Below, one piece after another: positions 41,870 to 52,621 of a stretch of DNA of 64,000 nucleotides. The notes beneath the pieces are model-generated. The model worked only from the letters and a program-made list of their open reading frames with translations, did not search any database and had not been told where the DNA came from. How positions within the stretch are numbered: the stretch's first letter is position 1; each line of letters begins with the position of its first letter. A program made the translations under genes and the position numbers. Source of the stretch: Mesostigma viride. Lineage: Eukaryota; Streptophyta; Mesostigmatophyceae; Mesostigmatales; Mesostigmataceae. Where the stretch lies: the NCBI GenBank assembly GCA_009746045.1, contig RPFO01000041.1, positions 2,708,613 through 2,772,612 of the forward strand. The letters run 5' to 3'.

Positions 41870-42772
41870 AGCTGGAGGGTCAGGATGTGCCCTCCCATGG
41901 CTCCTGACGCGGTTTCCAGATGTACGGCCTGCGGCCAGGTTGGAGATGCGGGTCAAGTGGAAGCGGCGGCCAGGGACTGCCAAAAAATATTTTATGTCTC
42001 TCTGTCTACTAAGTCCGGTCGGCTTCAACATATAGTGTAATAAACAAGTTCTGGTGCCCTTCAACGAGAAGTGGACCTAGGCAATGCACAGTGGATGATT
42101 GATCTTACGATCGGGATTCCCTGATTTTGCCTGGGGGAGCGGAGGGATGGAGGTGCGCCGCTACCTTGGAGGCGCTACACCGTTGCCCAGTGGTGCAAGT
42201 CGACATGCGGGAGCCAAACGGGGTGGCCACGCCCTCTCTGGAGGGTCTGACAGCCTTGGATGGGCCTCAGATGTCGTTCGAACTAGTTCAAAGTTAGTAC
42301 AGGTAGTACAAACTAGTTCAAACGAGTTCAATCTACTTCAACTAGTATCCAGGGACCCTCAAGATATGCCAGGTGGTTGCTGAACGGTTCTGGCATGACA
42401 GAACATGTGTGACATCATAAAAATGTAGTACAATGTTGAAAAAAGTAGTATCAGGGTCCTAGATCTAGTACAGTAGTATTCTGAGGTCATTCTTACATGG
42501 AGCGCCGCGCCAGCGGGGCGCCGCACTTGCGTGTGTCACGGATGCAACGTTGATGCGATGTATTTCAAGGTGGTGATGGCTGCCAAGCCAGCTTATCAGT
42601 TTTCCCCACCCACCCACCCTTTTCTGTTTTGTCTTGGGGGGTCAAGTGGAAGCGGCGGCCAGGGACTGCCAAAAAATATTTTATGTCTCTCTGTCTACTA
42701 AGTCCGGTCGGCTTCAACATATAGTGTAATAAACAAGTTCTGGTGCCCTTCAACCAGAAGTGGACCTAGGCA

Positions 42773-43270
42773 ATGCACAGTGGAGCGTTCAAGCTTCGCG
42801 TGGGGGACGTGGCTCTGCGCGGGGACTTCCGCCTGGGGCCGAGTAACCAGGGTGCGCTGCTGCTACGCGACCCCAAGACAGCCAAGGGCCAGGCCCAGGC
42901 AGTGGTGGTTGTTGAGCCCCTTTCACTCACGTTGCTTGGCGCCCTGTGTGCTGGGCGGGCGCACGAGGAGCTGCTCTTTGGCGCACTCAGCTACAGCCGT
43001 TTGTTGCGGCGGTGGCACGCCGCCTGGGACCTCCTTGGCTTGCGGGGGATGTTTTCACCCTACAGCATGCGCCACGAGGGGGCCACCCATGACTACCTGC
43101 GCGGGGTACCAATCGCGGACATCCAAAAGCGTGGCCGGTGGCGCCAGTTTTCGTCCGTGGACCATTACGTGGGGCTCCACCGCGCCCTGCAGGTGCGGGT
43201 GCCCCAGGTGATGTGGGACCTCGCGGGCAGACTGCCCCCCCGTGACTGGCGTCGTCACTTTGGGCCATAG
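42773..43270 (+). pseudogene. Tail unit 3: recombinase C-terminal half
   Basis: Opens in B2 (ATGCACAGTGG) and reads straight into FKLRVGDVALRG and on to the normal recombinase end. It holds box I, PYSMRHEGATH (Gly to Glu next to the box-II His compared with copy II) and VDHYV. A start codon inside B2 would give a 165-residue product with all visible catalytic residues except those N-terminal to box I. Confidence 0.75.
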
Positions 43271-43286
43271 ATTTCGGCCATACTTC

Positions 43287-43324
43287 GGTGAGGCGCACTC
43301 TCGCGGACACGCTAGGGCTTCACC
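43287..43324 (+). other. Hairpin copy 8
   Basis: Identical to copy 7, including the C.U mismatch in the inner stem. Confidence 0.8.
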
Positions 43325-44227
43325 AGCTGGAGGGTCAGGATGTGCCCTCCCATGGCTCCTGACGCGGTTTCCAGATGTACGGCCTGCGGCCAGGTTGGAG
43401 ATGCGGGTCAAGTGGAAGCGGCGGCCAGGGACTGCCAAAAAATATTTTATGTCTCTCTGTCTACTAAGTCCGGTCGGCTTCAACATATAGTGTAATAAAC
43501 AAGTTCTGGTGCCCTTCAACGAGAAGTGGACCTAGGCAATGCACAGTGGATGATTGATCTTACGATCGGGATTCCCTGATTTTGCCTGGGGGAGCGGAGG
43601 GATGGAGGTGCGCCGCTACCTTGGAGGCGCTACACCGTTGCCCAGTGGTGCAAGTCGACATGCGGGAGCCAAACGGGGTGGCCACGCCCTCTCTGGAGGG
43701 TCTGACAGCCTTGGATGGGCCTCAGATGTCGTTCGAACTAGTTCAAAGTTAGTACAGGTAGTACAAACTAGTTCAAACGAGTTCAATCTACTTCAACTAG
43801 TATCCAGGGACCCTCAAGATATGCCAGGTGGTTGCTGAACGGTTCTGGCATGACAGAACATGTGTGACATCATAAAAATGTAGTACAATGTTGAAAAAAG
43901 TAGTATCAGGGTCCTAGATCTAGTACAGTAGTATTCTGAGGTCATTCTTACATGGAGCGCCGCGCCAGCGGGGCGCCGCACTTGCGTGTGTCACGGATGC
44001 AACGTTGATGCGATGTATTTCAAGGTGGTGATGGCTGCCAAGCCAGCTTATCAGTTTTCCCCACCCACCCACCCTTTTCTGTTTTGTCTTGGGGGGTCAA
44101 GTGGAAGCGGCGGCCAGGGACTGCCAAAAAATATTTTATGTCTCTCTGTCTACTAAGTCCGGTCGGCTTCAACATATAGTGTAATAAACAAGTTCTGGTG
44201 CCCTTCAACCAGAAGTGGACCTAGGCA

Positions 44228-44944
44228 ATGCACAGTGGAGCGTTCAAGCTTCGCGTGGGGGACGTGGCTCTGCGCGGGGACTTCCGCCTGGGGCCGAGTA
44301 ACCAGGGTGCGCTGCTGCTACGCGACCCCAAGACAGCCAAGGGCCAGGCCCAGGCAGTGGTGGTTGTTGAGCCCCTTTCACTCACGTTGCTTGGCGCCCT
44401 GTGTGCTGGGCGGGCGCACGAGGAGCTGCTCTTTGGCGCACTCAGCTACAGCCGTTTGTTGCGGCGGTGGCACGCCGCCTGGGACCTCCTTGGCTTGCGG
44501 GGGATGTTTTCACCCTACAGCATGCGCCACGAGGGGGCCACCCATGACTACCTGCGCGGGGTACCAATCGCGGACATCCAAAAGCGTGGCCGGTGGCGAC
44601 AGTTTTCGTCCGTGGACCATTACGTGGGGCTCCACCGCGCCCTGCAGGTGCGGGTGCCCCAGGTGATGTGGGACCTCGCGGGCAGACTGCCCCCCGTGAC
44701 TGGCGTCGTCACTTTGGGCCATAGATTTCGGCCATACTTCGGTGAGGCGCACTCTCGCGGACACGCTAGGGCTTCACCAGCTGGAGGGTCAGGATGTGCC
44801 CTCCCATGGCTCCTGACGCGGTTTCCAGATGTACGGCCTGCGGCCAGGTTGGAGATGCGGGTCAAGTGGAAGCGGCGGCCAGGGACTGCCAAAAAATATT
44901 TTATGTCTCTCTGTCTACTAAGTCCGGTCGGCTTCAACATATAG
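44228..44944 (+). pseudogene. Tail unit 4: recombinase C-terminal half, frameshifted end
   Basis: As unit 3, but one C is missing from the C-run near 44691-44697, so the last residues change and the frame reads through the hairpin into B1. VDHYV is upstream of the shift and kept. Confidence 0.75.
44741..44778 (+). other. Hairpin copy 9
   Basis: Same as copies 7 and 8. The array ends after B2 of this unit at 45692. Confidence 0.8.
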
Positions 44945-45692
44945 TGTAATAAACAAGTTCTGGTGCCCTTCAACGAGAAGTGGACCTAGGCAATGCACAG
45001 TGGATGATTGATCTTACGATCGGGATTCCCTGATTTTGCCTGGGGGAGCGGAGGGATGGAGGTGCGCCGCTACCTTGGAGGCGCTACACCGTTGCCCAGT
45101 GGTGCAAGTCGACATGCGGGAGCCAAACGGGGTGGCCACGCCCTCTCTGGAGGGTCTGACAGCCTTGGATGGGCCTCAGATGTCGTTCGAACTAGTTCAA
45201 AGTTAGTACAGGTAGTACAAACTAGTTCAAACGAGTTCAATCTACTTCAACTAGTATCCAGGGACCCTCAAGATATGCCAGGTGGTTGCTGAACGGTTCT
45301 GGCATGACAGAACATGTGTGACATCATAAAAATGTAGTACAATGTTGAAAAAAGTAGTATCAGGGTCCTAGATCTAGTACACTAGTATTCTGAGGTCATT
45401 CTTACATGGAGCGCCGCGCCAGCGGGGCGCCGCACTTGCGTGTGTCACGGATGCAACGTTGATGCGATGTATTTCAAGGTGGTGATGGCTGCCAAGCCAG
45501 CTTATCAGTTTTCCCCACCCACCCACCCTTTTCTGTTTTGTCTTGGGGGGTCAAGTGGAAGCGGCGGCCAGGGACTGCCAAAAAATATTTTATGTCTCTC
45601 TGTCTACTAAGTCCGGTCGGCTTCAACATATAGTGTAATAAACAAGTTCTGGTGCCCTTCAACCAGAAGTGGACCTAGGCAATGCACAGTGG

Positions 45693-45787
45693 ACTGGCGC
45701 GGCGCCCAGGTGCCACTGAACAGTTGTACTACAAAGAACCCATTTGTACTGATTCTTTCGACATTGTACTACGTTTAGTCACTGTCT
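45693..45787 (+). repeat. Left-end fragment of a DIRS copy
   Basis: 95 bp matching 20685-20779 (CTGGCGCGGCGCCC to CACTGTCT) with a few changes. It joins the end of the tail array to a rearranged region. Confidence 0.75.
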
Positions 45788-45792
45788 GAGCC

Positions 45793-45872
45793 CTATGGCG
45801 CGAGGCCCGCCGGCTCCTGTACGGGTGGCAGCGACGCGTACACAAACGCATAGCCCCAATCCCGGTGCCCTT
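45793..45872 (+). pseudogene. Short recombinase fragment
   Basis: About 80 bp matching the reverse complement of 365-440 in copy I (GCGAGGCCCGCCGGCTC). Flanked by ORF1 sequence in the opposite direction, so a rearrangement junction. Confidence 0.65.
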
Positions 45873-45878
45873 GGGCTC

Positions 45879-46735
45879 CGCAGAACGGCCCCTGCCATGC
45901 CCACGTCGCTCCCGGGACTTGTCGCGGCGCGACCGAGCGCCACCCCTGCCCCTGCCACGGCCTTTGCTCTCGCTGTCGGAGCTGTCGCTGCTGCTGCTGC
46001 TGCTGCTGCCGCGACTCTTGTCGCTCCCACTGCTGGTGTCTGTCGAGCCTGGGCTGCTCCCGCGCCGCGCGCGTCTCTTCTCCTGGCGCTTGCTCTTCGG
46101 ATGGCCCTTGCCCCCCTTGTCCTCGCGCTGGCTCTTCCCTTTCCTCGCGTCCCTCCTCTTCCCCCGCGCCAGGGCTTGCAACTCCGCTCCGATGAGCTCG
46201 CGGACGCCCGCCAGAAGGGCAGCATTCTCTGCCAGCTTTCGGTTCCTGCCCTGAGACTTCTTTCCCTTGGCGCGAGCAGCAGCAGGGGCCAGCTGCTCGC
46301 GCGCGTCCAAAAAATCCTCAGAGCTCGTCGCGTCCTCCTCTTCCTCGTCGGTGCCGTTGCTGGGAGGATCCTTTCGGGTCCTTTCGCCCCTGGCTGGACC
46401 AGTCTTCCCCTTGCCCCCAGTGGCCACTGGGGGCTTCTTCATCTCTAGAGTAATGGCCTTGCACAACATGGAACCCATGTCGGAATCACTTGACCCCTCA
46501 CTAATCTGGAGCCCTGCAGTCTTGAGAAACTGTCCCAAGGATGTCAAACGACCCTCAGACAACTAAGTAAGCCTTTGGGCCCAGTTTGGACCGAGATACT
46601 CAGTCAAGAACTTCAAAGTCGTTAACAGCTCCTTGCCCCCCTGAAAATACGATTTTTTCACATTTAATAAGAAATCTCGGTCTACTGCCTCAAGGGTGGT
46701 GTCTTCGTGATCACTAGCCATTATAGAATTCAAAG
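45879..46735 (-). pseudogene. DIRS ORF1 relative of copy II, N-terminal half
   Basis: Near-identical to 21175-22050 in reverse. A stop has arisen where copy II has TTACTACTATG (here CTTAGTTG, near 46560-46567), splitting the N-terminal 49 residues from the rest. The serine run is shorter (seven against thirteen AGC codons). The SR-like region is cut at about 45879. The 5' flank matches 21070-21174 up to 46830. Confidence 0.8.
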
Positions 46736-46944
46736 ATGAAGAAATTTCTCACAACTAGGCTCAATATTCCGCAATCTTGGAGACTGAGAAAAATTTCGGA
46801 CTGAAAATTTGTCACTCAGTTCTACCTTGCGGACTTTTACTCCCGTTGCGCAAACCCGTCAAAACTTGGTGCGAAAACCGTCAAAATGATGTCGGCTATT
46901 GTCTCACGATTAGTTTGACACCAACTTTGTCAAAAACGGTGAAG

Positions 46945-47471
46945 TATTGCTCTAGTTGTGTTCAAAACTGATAAGCTGGCTTGGAAGCCATCACCACCTT
47001 GAAATACATCGCATCAACGTTGCATCCGTGACACACGCAAGTGCGGCGCCCCGCTGGCGCGGCGCTCCATGTAAGAATGACCTCAGAATACTACTGTACT
47101 AGATCTAGGACCCTGATACTACTTTTTTCAACATTGTACTACATTTTTATGATGTCACACATGTTCTGTCATGCCAGAACCGTTCAGCAACCACCTGGCA
47201 TATCTTGAGGGTCCCTGGATACTAGTTGAAGTAGATTGAACTCGTTTGAACTAGTTTGTACTACCTGTACTAACTTTGAACTAGTTCGAACTACATCTGA
47301 GGCCCATCCAAGGCTGTCAGACCCTCCAGAGAGGGCGTGGCCACCCTGTTTGGCTCCCGCATGTCGACTTGCACCACTGGGCAACGGTGTAGCGCCTCCA
47401 AGGTAGCGGCGCACCTCCATCCCTCCGCTCCCCCAGGCAAAATCAGGGAATCCCGATCGTAAGATCAATCA
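46945..47471 (-). repeat. Terminal block in reverse
   Basis: Reverse complement of the A block of units 3-4, with the full CTAGTT array (47216-47300), ending in the core ACGATCGGGATTCCCTGATT at about 47440-47459. Beyond the AGCTTATCAG edge it carries 46837-46976, which the other blocks lack. Confidence 0.8.
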
Positions 47472-47473
47472 TG

Positions 47474-47877
47474 CACGCGAGCTCGGTCACCCGTGACTCC
47501 CAGCTCCTTCACCGCCACGTCCAGGGCGTGGCACAGGTTGACCGCGATGTCCATGCGCTCGCGACTCTGCCACCCGCTGGTCTGGCCTTGCCCACCGATG
47601 AACATGGGCTTCAGGCCCTCCAGCCGGGCCCGCAGACTGCCCCCGTACCGGTCCTTGGCCGTTTGCAGGTACTCGGGCAGCACCCGCAGCTTGTACCGGT
47701 AGTCCTCCACCTCCCAAGGGATGCTGGTGGCAGTCCCCGGCAGGGCGACCCCCTTGGTCATGGGCACAGCCAACACCTGGCCGCTCGCTGGGTCGGCGCG
47801 ACCCGGTAGGCGGTCCCTGCGGCGCCGGCTGCTGCTGCGCCGGCCCGAGTCGCTGCTGCTGTTGCTGCTGCTGCTGC

Positions 47878-47922
<45 letters not shown>

Positions 47923-49154
47923 AACGGCACGTGCGATGGCGGCACTTGGGACACTTGGCCGCCTTGGCTCGCGCCGGTGCTAGGGCCACTGGTTTGGCGC
48001 CGGGCAGGATTGTCCCACCCCCCCGCGCCCCTTGCTGGGGCGCTGGGTGTGAGCTGTGCAAGGGATACCCCTCTGCAGGCTCCTCGTCCCCCGCCACGGA
48101 CGCGGGGGCCGTCACCCATCCCCCCTGGCCGCCCCGGGGCTCTTCCCCAGTGCCTGGGCCTCCAGCCCCCGGCCACCCGGCTCCCCAGTACCCCGGGGGG
48201 GGGGCAGGCACCCAGTAACCGCCCCCTGGCACTGCTCCTTCCCCTGCCCCACTGGTGTACCCCCATGGAGGGGCTACCCCCGTGGCGTGCAGGCCACCAG
48301 CCCACAGTGGGGCTATCCCGGGGTGGGTTTGAGGGGTGTGCCCACCCGGCACTCGCAGTGCAGGGCCCAATGGGGGGTGCCCTCCTCCCTGCAAGCCGGC
48401 AAGGCCCCCCCCCACCCCCCCCGGCACCCATCACCCCCTGTCCACCCATGACGGCGCCCATGCGGGCCATCATGGAGGGGTCCATGGCCAACAGGTGGGC
48501 CCTCGCAGCCCCTCCCTTGCCACCGCTGCGCCCCCCCCCCACAGTTGGGGCCGTGCCCCCTACCCCCTTTCCCCTGGCCCCTCCAGCCACCAGGGGGTGC
48601 CTCCCACCACCTTCCCTCGCCCAGCAAATGGCGTGGCACCTCTGCCAACAGTCTCCCCACCCCCTGGGAGACCTGTGCCAGTCTCCTGAGCCGATCCTAG
48701 GGCTTCTATGCTCATGTTGCCCATGGTTGACGCAATTTTTGCCAAATCTTTGGAAAATTTCGCAGCTTGAGGCGCCCCATCATTCTGCTCATCTCCAGAG
48801 GCCCCAGACATGTCCCCCAACATATCTTCGGCCTCCTCAGAGCCTACGAAGCCCTCCTCGGCCCCCATTTCGGCCAGGAAACCCCTCTGGCAGTTTGTGC
48901 TCCAAGGAAAACGCGATATTCTTTCCCAGTTGTGCTGGCTCGCTGCTAGCTTTGATTTCATATCCCACACTCACCAAATACCGTCCTAATGAGTCTAAGG
49001 GACTTTTTGAAGAAGCTGCAAGTCTTGCCTTGTAGGTAGGACCAAGGGAACCCACTATCAAAGTGGCCAACGAAGTGCTATCCTTATTTGCTGCAAAATA
49101 AAGATTTCGTGCAGTTTGCGCGAAACCTCTCGGAATGGGCTCATTCGACCCCAT
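47474..49154 (-). pseudogene. Third ORF1 family with Cys and polySer motif
   Basis: Starts at the ATG ending at 49154 (MGSNEPIPRG) with the shared N-terminal domain (LIVGSLGPTYKARL ... LDSLGRYLVSVGYE). The acidic and Gly/Pro-rich middle is in other frames, so at least two frameshifts exist. Then comes KCPKCRHRTCRC followed by a serine run (GCT repeats at 47870-47920), basic Arg, and a conserved domain (VPMTKGVALPGTATSIPWEVEDYRY) parallel to that of copy I. It is cut at 47473 where the terminal block begins. Confidence 0.75.
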
Positions 49155-49254
49155 TTTTTGCTGCAAAATATCTTAAGATGACGTGGAAATTATCGAGCTT
49201 TAAAGAGCGCAAAAAGATCGAGTGATTTTGACCAAGAAACGGCAAAGAAAACTG

Positions 49255-49650
49255 ATCCGTCGGGCCCATAGGGCCCAGACTCAACGTCATGCACCAGGTC
49301 CTCTGCCGCTACGGCTCTCAGCCGGCGCTCATGGACCTGGGCGGCAATCTCCAGCCCTTGTAGGGCCGCCTGCTGGGCCGCAGTGCAGGGAGTCACTAAG
49401 GACACCCTGCTGGTACCGCAACCCGCGGGCTCCTGGGCAACAGGTGCGGGCAAAGCCATCCGCATGCCACCGACAGGACCCGTTTCAGGCGGTTCCTGTG
49501 CTCCCCTCCACAACCAGTTGAGGCCATCCACGATTCGCGCGCTGCGCAGGAGCAGGGCCCGCCGCCGCATGGCCCGCTGATACCTACGTCGGGACCGTAG
49601 GCGCGCGCGGTCGAGGGGCTTGATGGCCACCTCTGGGAGGGGGAATACAC
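49255..49650 (-). pseudogene. DIRS copy IV ORF2, N-terminal fragment
   Basis: The minus frame RRRYQRAMRRRALLLRSARIVDGLNWLWRG to YGPDG is nearly identical to copy I, and then the homology stops at GATCCGTCGGGCCC. The sequence to its left (49167-49254) is unrelated, so the rest of ORF2 was lost. Confidence 0.8.
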
Positions 49651-49659
49651 CTCGCCCTC

Positions 49660-51389
49660 TCACTTCTTCTGGGAAGAGCCCGCGGCTCCTCCCTCCGCCT
49701 TGTCCTCCTTTCCTCGCGCCGACGCCAACGCATCGCGCTCCTTCTTGTGTGCCCGCAGCGCTCGTCGGGCCGCCCGCGTGCGGACACCCCCTGCCGGCCG
49801 GTAGGGCAGCATGTACCCGGACGCGTTCCAAGACCCGCTGGTCTCCACCAGCAGGAGAGCCTCCACGCAGAGCGCCAGATACTCCACGCCCGCCAGCTCG
49901 CTGCACACGTTGGGACTGAGCTCCTTGTTGAGCGTATCCCAGACGTGGCACAGGTTCTGGGCCAGCTCCATCCTCTCCTTGGATGCCCACCCAAGTCCCG
50001 TCCCCTCCTTCTACTGGCGCAGCACGGGGGCCCTTTGCACGTTCAGCCAGGCCACCATGTTGCCGTTGTGGCCCTGTATGGCGGTCTCCATGTGCTTGGG
50101 GGCCATGCGCTGGTGGTACTTGTGGTCTTCCACGTCCCACACCACGCTGAGCGCCCGCCCCGCCGGCAGGTACTCGAGCAGGTTGACCCCGCGGGTAACT
50201 GGCAGGTCGGTCAACCTCCCACCTGTGCCCCGGCCACCCTCTCCCCTCCGAGTCGCTGCTCGTGTTGTCGCTGGACGTGCACCGGCAGTGCCGATGCCTG
50301 CACTCGCGGCACTTGGACCGCTTGCTCTCCCGTTTCCTCTGCCCACCTTGGGCTGCTGCGAACGCCATGTGGTACGGGGTCCCAGCCAGCCGCTGGCACC
50401 CAGGTACCGTACGCGGTACCCGCTGGTGGGTAGGGCTGAGGCCAGGCTGCACCCATCTGCCCTGGGTAGGCGTACGCTTGGCGTAGCGTTTTATCCACGC
50501 CTGTCGGTGTGCCCGGGTACCCATGGGGCCCGCTTGTCCACCCGGCAGGGCTGGGCCCTGCTGCCCCCGCCCCCCCCCATGCGCCTGCTTCCTGCACGCT
50601 GGGTGCTGGCACCCGTACTGCGGCTCCCAACCCCTGGGCGCCGCCAATCCCCAGCTGTTGGAAGCCCCCCACGAGGGCATTCATCTGCGCCATCATTTCT
50701 GGGCTCAGTCCCATTCCGGCCGCCCCGTCCCCCTTGGCACTGCGCGGGAGACCTGCTTTCTCCTCTTTGCCTCCCCCGCGCGCGCCCGCTTTTAAAGTGC
50801 CTGAGCGTGGCACTGCTGACACCCCCTCGCCTCCCCCAAAACTAGCGCCAGCCGCGTTTGCCAAGCTCCTCCCTGCATTTGCAAGCTGTTTCCTGCCATC
50901 CCCTCCTACGACAGGCGCCGTATGACCAAAAACGGCGGGAAAAACGGCACCTGGTGCGCCAGCAACTGTGCTAGCACCTGGGGGGCGAAATCCCTGCGTC
51001 TGCTCCTCTTTGGCCCCCGCCAAAGCTTCCCCGACATCAGTGTCCTCTGAGGAGTCCCCGTTCGGTTCCTCATCGTTTGTAATGCCTGTTATACCTTGTG
51101 CTAACATTTTCGCCACCTTGGCTGAAATATTTTGCGCCAGCTCCTCACGAGTGTCATACCCATTGCTTTCAAACCCAAAGATCCGAAGCTTTTCTGCCAA
51201 ACTTCGTAACTTGTTTTCCGAGATACGCAACAATATTTTAGGGTATTCAGAGCCGAGTTCTGCCGCTATAAAATAGGCGACAGCTGAGGCGTTCCTGCCA
51301 TGGTTCACATAGATTTCCTCCACACGACTCGCAAATCCGCGCGGTAAATCCCCCGTCTCGCTAGCGTTTTCATCCCCGCTAGCCATCAT
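49660..51389 (-). pseudogene. DIRS copy IV ORF1
   Basis: Starts at MMASGDENASETG (51389). About residues 1-125 are an N-terminal domain related in position and pattern to the other ORF1s, then a Gly/Ala/Pro-rich region, KCRECRHRHCRC, a Ser-rich part, the LTDLPVTRGVNLLEYL domain and the basic C-terminus ending at 49660. Frameshifts lie near 50385-50400 and 50235-50245, and CAG became TAG at about 50011. It gives the uninterrupted reference for both insertion sites in copy I. Confidence 0.8.
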
Positions 51390-51613
51390 ATTCGTAAAAA
51401 GGAAGTCGTTAGCTTTAAGGGGACTCGGCGCGGCGAATATTTTCCGCGCCAAAAAAATTCCGCGGAACCCTCCGTACCGTGAAAAGTGGGTGCACGGTGC
51501 GCGCACCCCTTGCGGAAGTGGCCATGGCGACTGCTTTTAGACGAAACGTGACAACTCTGGCACGCGGAAAGCAGAAAAAATGCTCGATTGTTGGAGAAAA
51601 TTAGCTACTGATT

Positions 51614-52123
51614 CTAATTTATGGTGGGATGGTTGCGATCTATAATGTCGCGGGCTTTTTTTCTTTGCCATCGGCAGGGGGGGTCCGACCTGAATTTCTG
51701 TCGGGATGAATAAAGTATAATGGATGCCTGCCGGTGTGATTGTCGATTGTTGCCAGTTTTGATGGTCGTAAGGAAAGCTAGTTTAATGGTGTTTCTAAAG
51801 CCGCTGCTATCTTTACCTTTCCCGTCATTTTGCGGTAAGATAACATTAGGCCTGCGCGATGTGTTCCCAACCTCTCCATGAAAGGGTGGCCTTTCTTGTG
51901 CGCCTGGGCACGAATAAATGCCCGTTATGGTACGTTCTTGTATTAAACGTCTTAATCTAGCGTTTTCCTGCTTTCTTAGCTCGTTGAGCGTAAGCTTTTT
52001 GCCTTCTTTCCGACCAGATGCAGCCATGAAGTTGCGGGTCCTGGCGCTGCATCGCTGGATTCCTGGATGTCTTTTAGCAAGTTCGTCTGTGACATGGCTG
52101 GCTTTCTGCAGCGCGTGGCCCAC
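51614..52123 (-). CDS. Hypothetical 169-residue protein
   Basis: A single minus frame with a basic middle (GRKEGKKLTLNELRKQENARL), possibly helical. No domain recognised. It lies between ORF1 of copy IV and the non-LTR element and could be chance. Confidence 0.25.
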   Translation of the reverse strand: MGHALQKASHVTDELAKRHPGIQRCSARTRNFMAASGRKEGKKLTLNELRKQENARLRRLIQERTITGIYSCPGAQERPPFHGEVGNTSRRPNVILPQNDGKGKDSSGFRNTIKLAFLTTIKTGNNRQSHRQASIILYSSRQKFRSDPPCRWQRKKARDIIDRNHPTIN

Positions 52124-52142
52124 AACCTGTCGGGACGGTGTA

Positions 52143-52621
52143 ATGCTTTTATTTCCACGCTTCTCTGAAATTTCTTTTGCTTTATAGACAGTTGTGTTCG
52201 AGGAAATTCACGCGGTCTTCCTAAGCAGCGGCATCATTTTCCCCAGACACTGACGAGCTGGCACCTGTCTCCTAAAGAAAGTGGCTCGTGCTTGTTAGAA
52301 AGGAGGCAGTGTGCATTTTGCGGGACACAATGCTTTGGTGGCACATGCGTCAGGTAGGTTGTTCCAATGGTCTCTTCACCTTTCCCACTGAGTAAATGAT
52401 AGCCTTTGTCATGCTAACCACAGCAGCTAGCCACAGGTTGGCTGGATAAAAAGGCAGCTTATTTTATCTTTATATACTGCGTGTGTGGTCCTCCACGTGT
52501 CCGGCTTGTTGGGCATTTTGGAAGAGGGTTTTTAATGTGTTGTTGGGTGAAACAACTTGGTTGTTGGCACAAAATCACACATTATTAGCCTGAGATAGGC
52601 ATTACATATCCAAAATGCCCC
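52143..52621. other. Spacer, no gene seen
   Basis: AT-richer non-coding sequence between the hypothetical frame and the 170-bp repeats. No terminal repeats or target duplication of the non-LTR element could be placed here. Confidence 0.4.

Larger units (their letters stand above)
26612..45692 (+). repeat. Tandem array of DIRS tails (about 1455-bp units)
   Basis: After copy II, three more units each contain the recombinase C-terminal half, hairpin, B1, terminal block and B2. Unit 2 is 26612-26909 plus 41614-42783 (split by the hAT element), unit 3 is 42784-44238, unit 4 is 44239-45692. Units 3 and 4 are almost identical. Each seam joins B2 to the same recombinase base, so one crossover point was used each time. 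Confidence 0.88.

Noticed and set aside
45795-46448. Plus-strand Ala/Leu-rich frame
   Set aside because: Antisense of the SR-like and polySer part of ORF1 at 45879-46735.
47977-49035. 352-codon plus-strand Pro-rich frame
   Set aside because: Antisense of the Gly/Pro-rich ORF1 middle; no motif, and the minus strand has the conserved domains.
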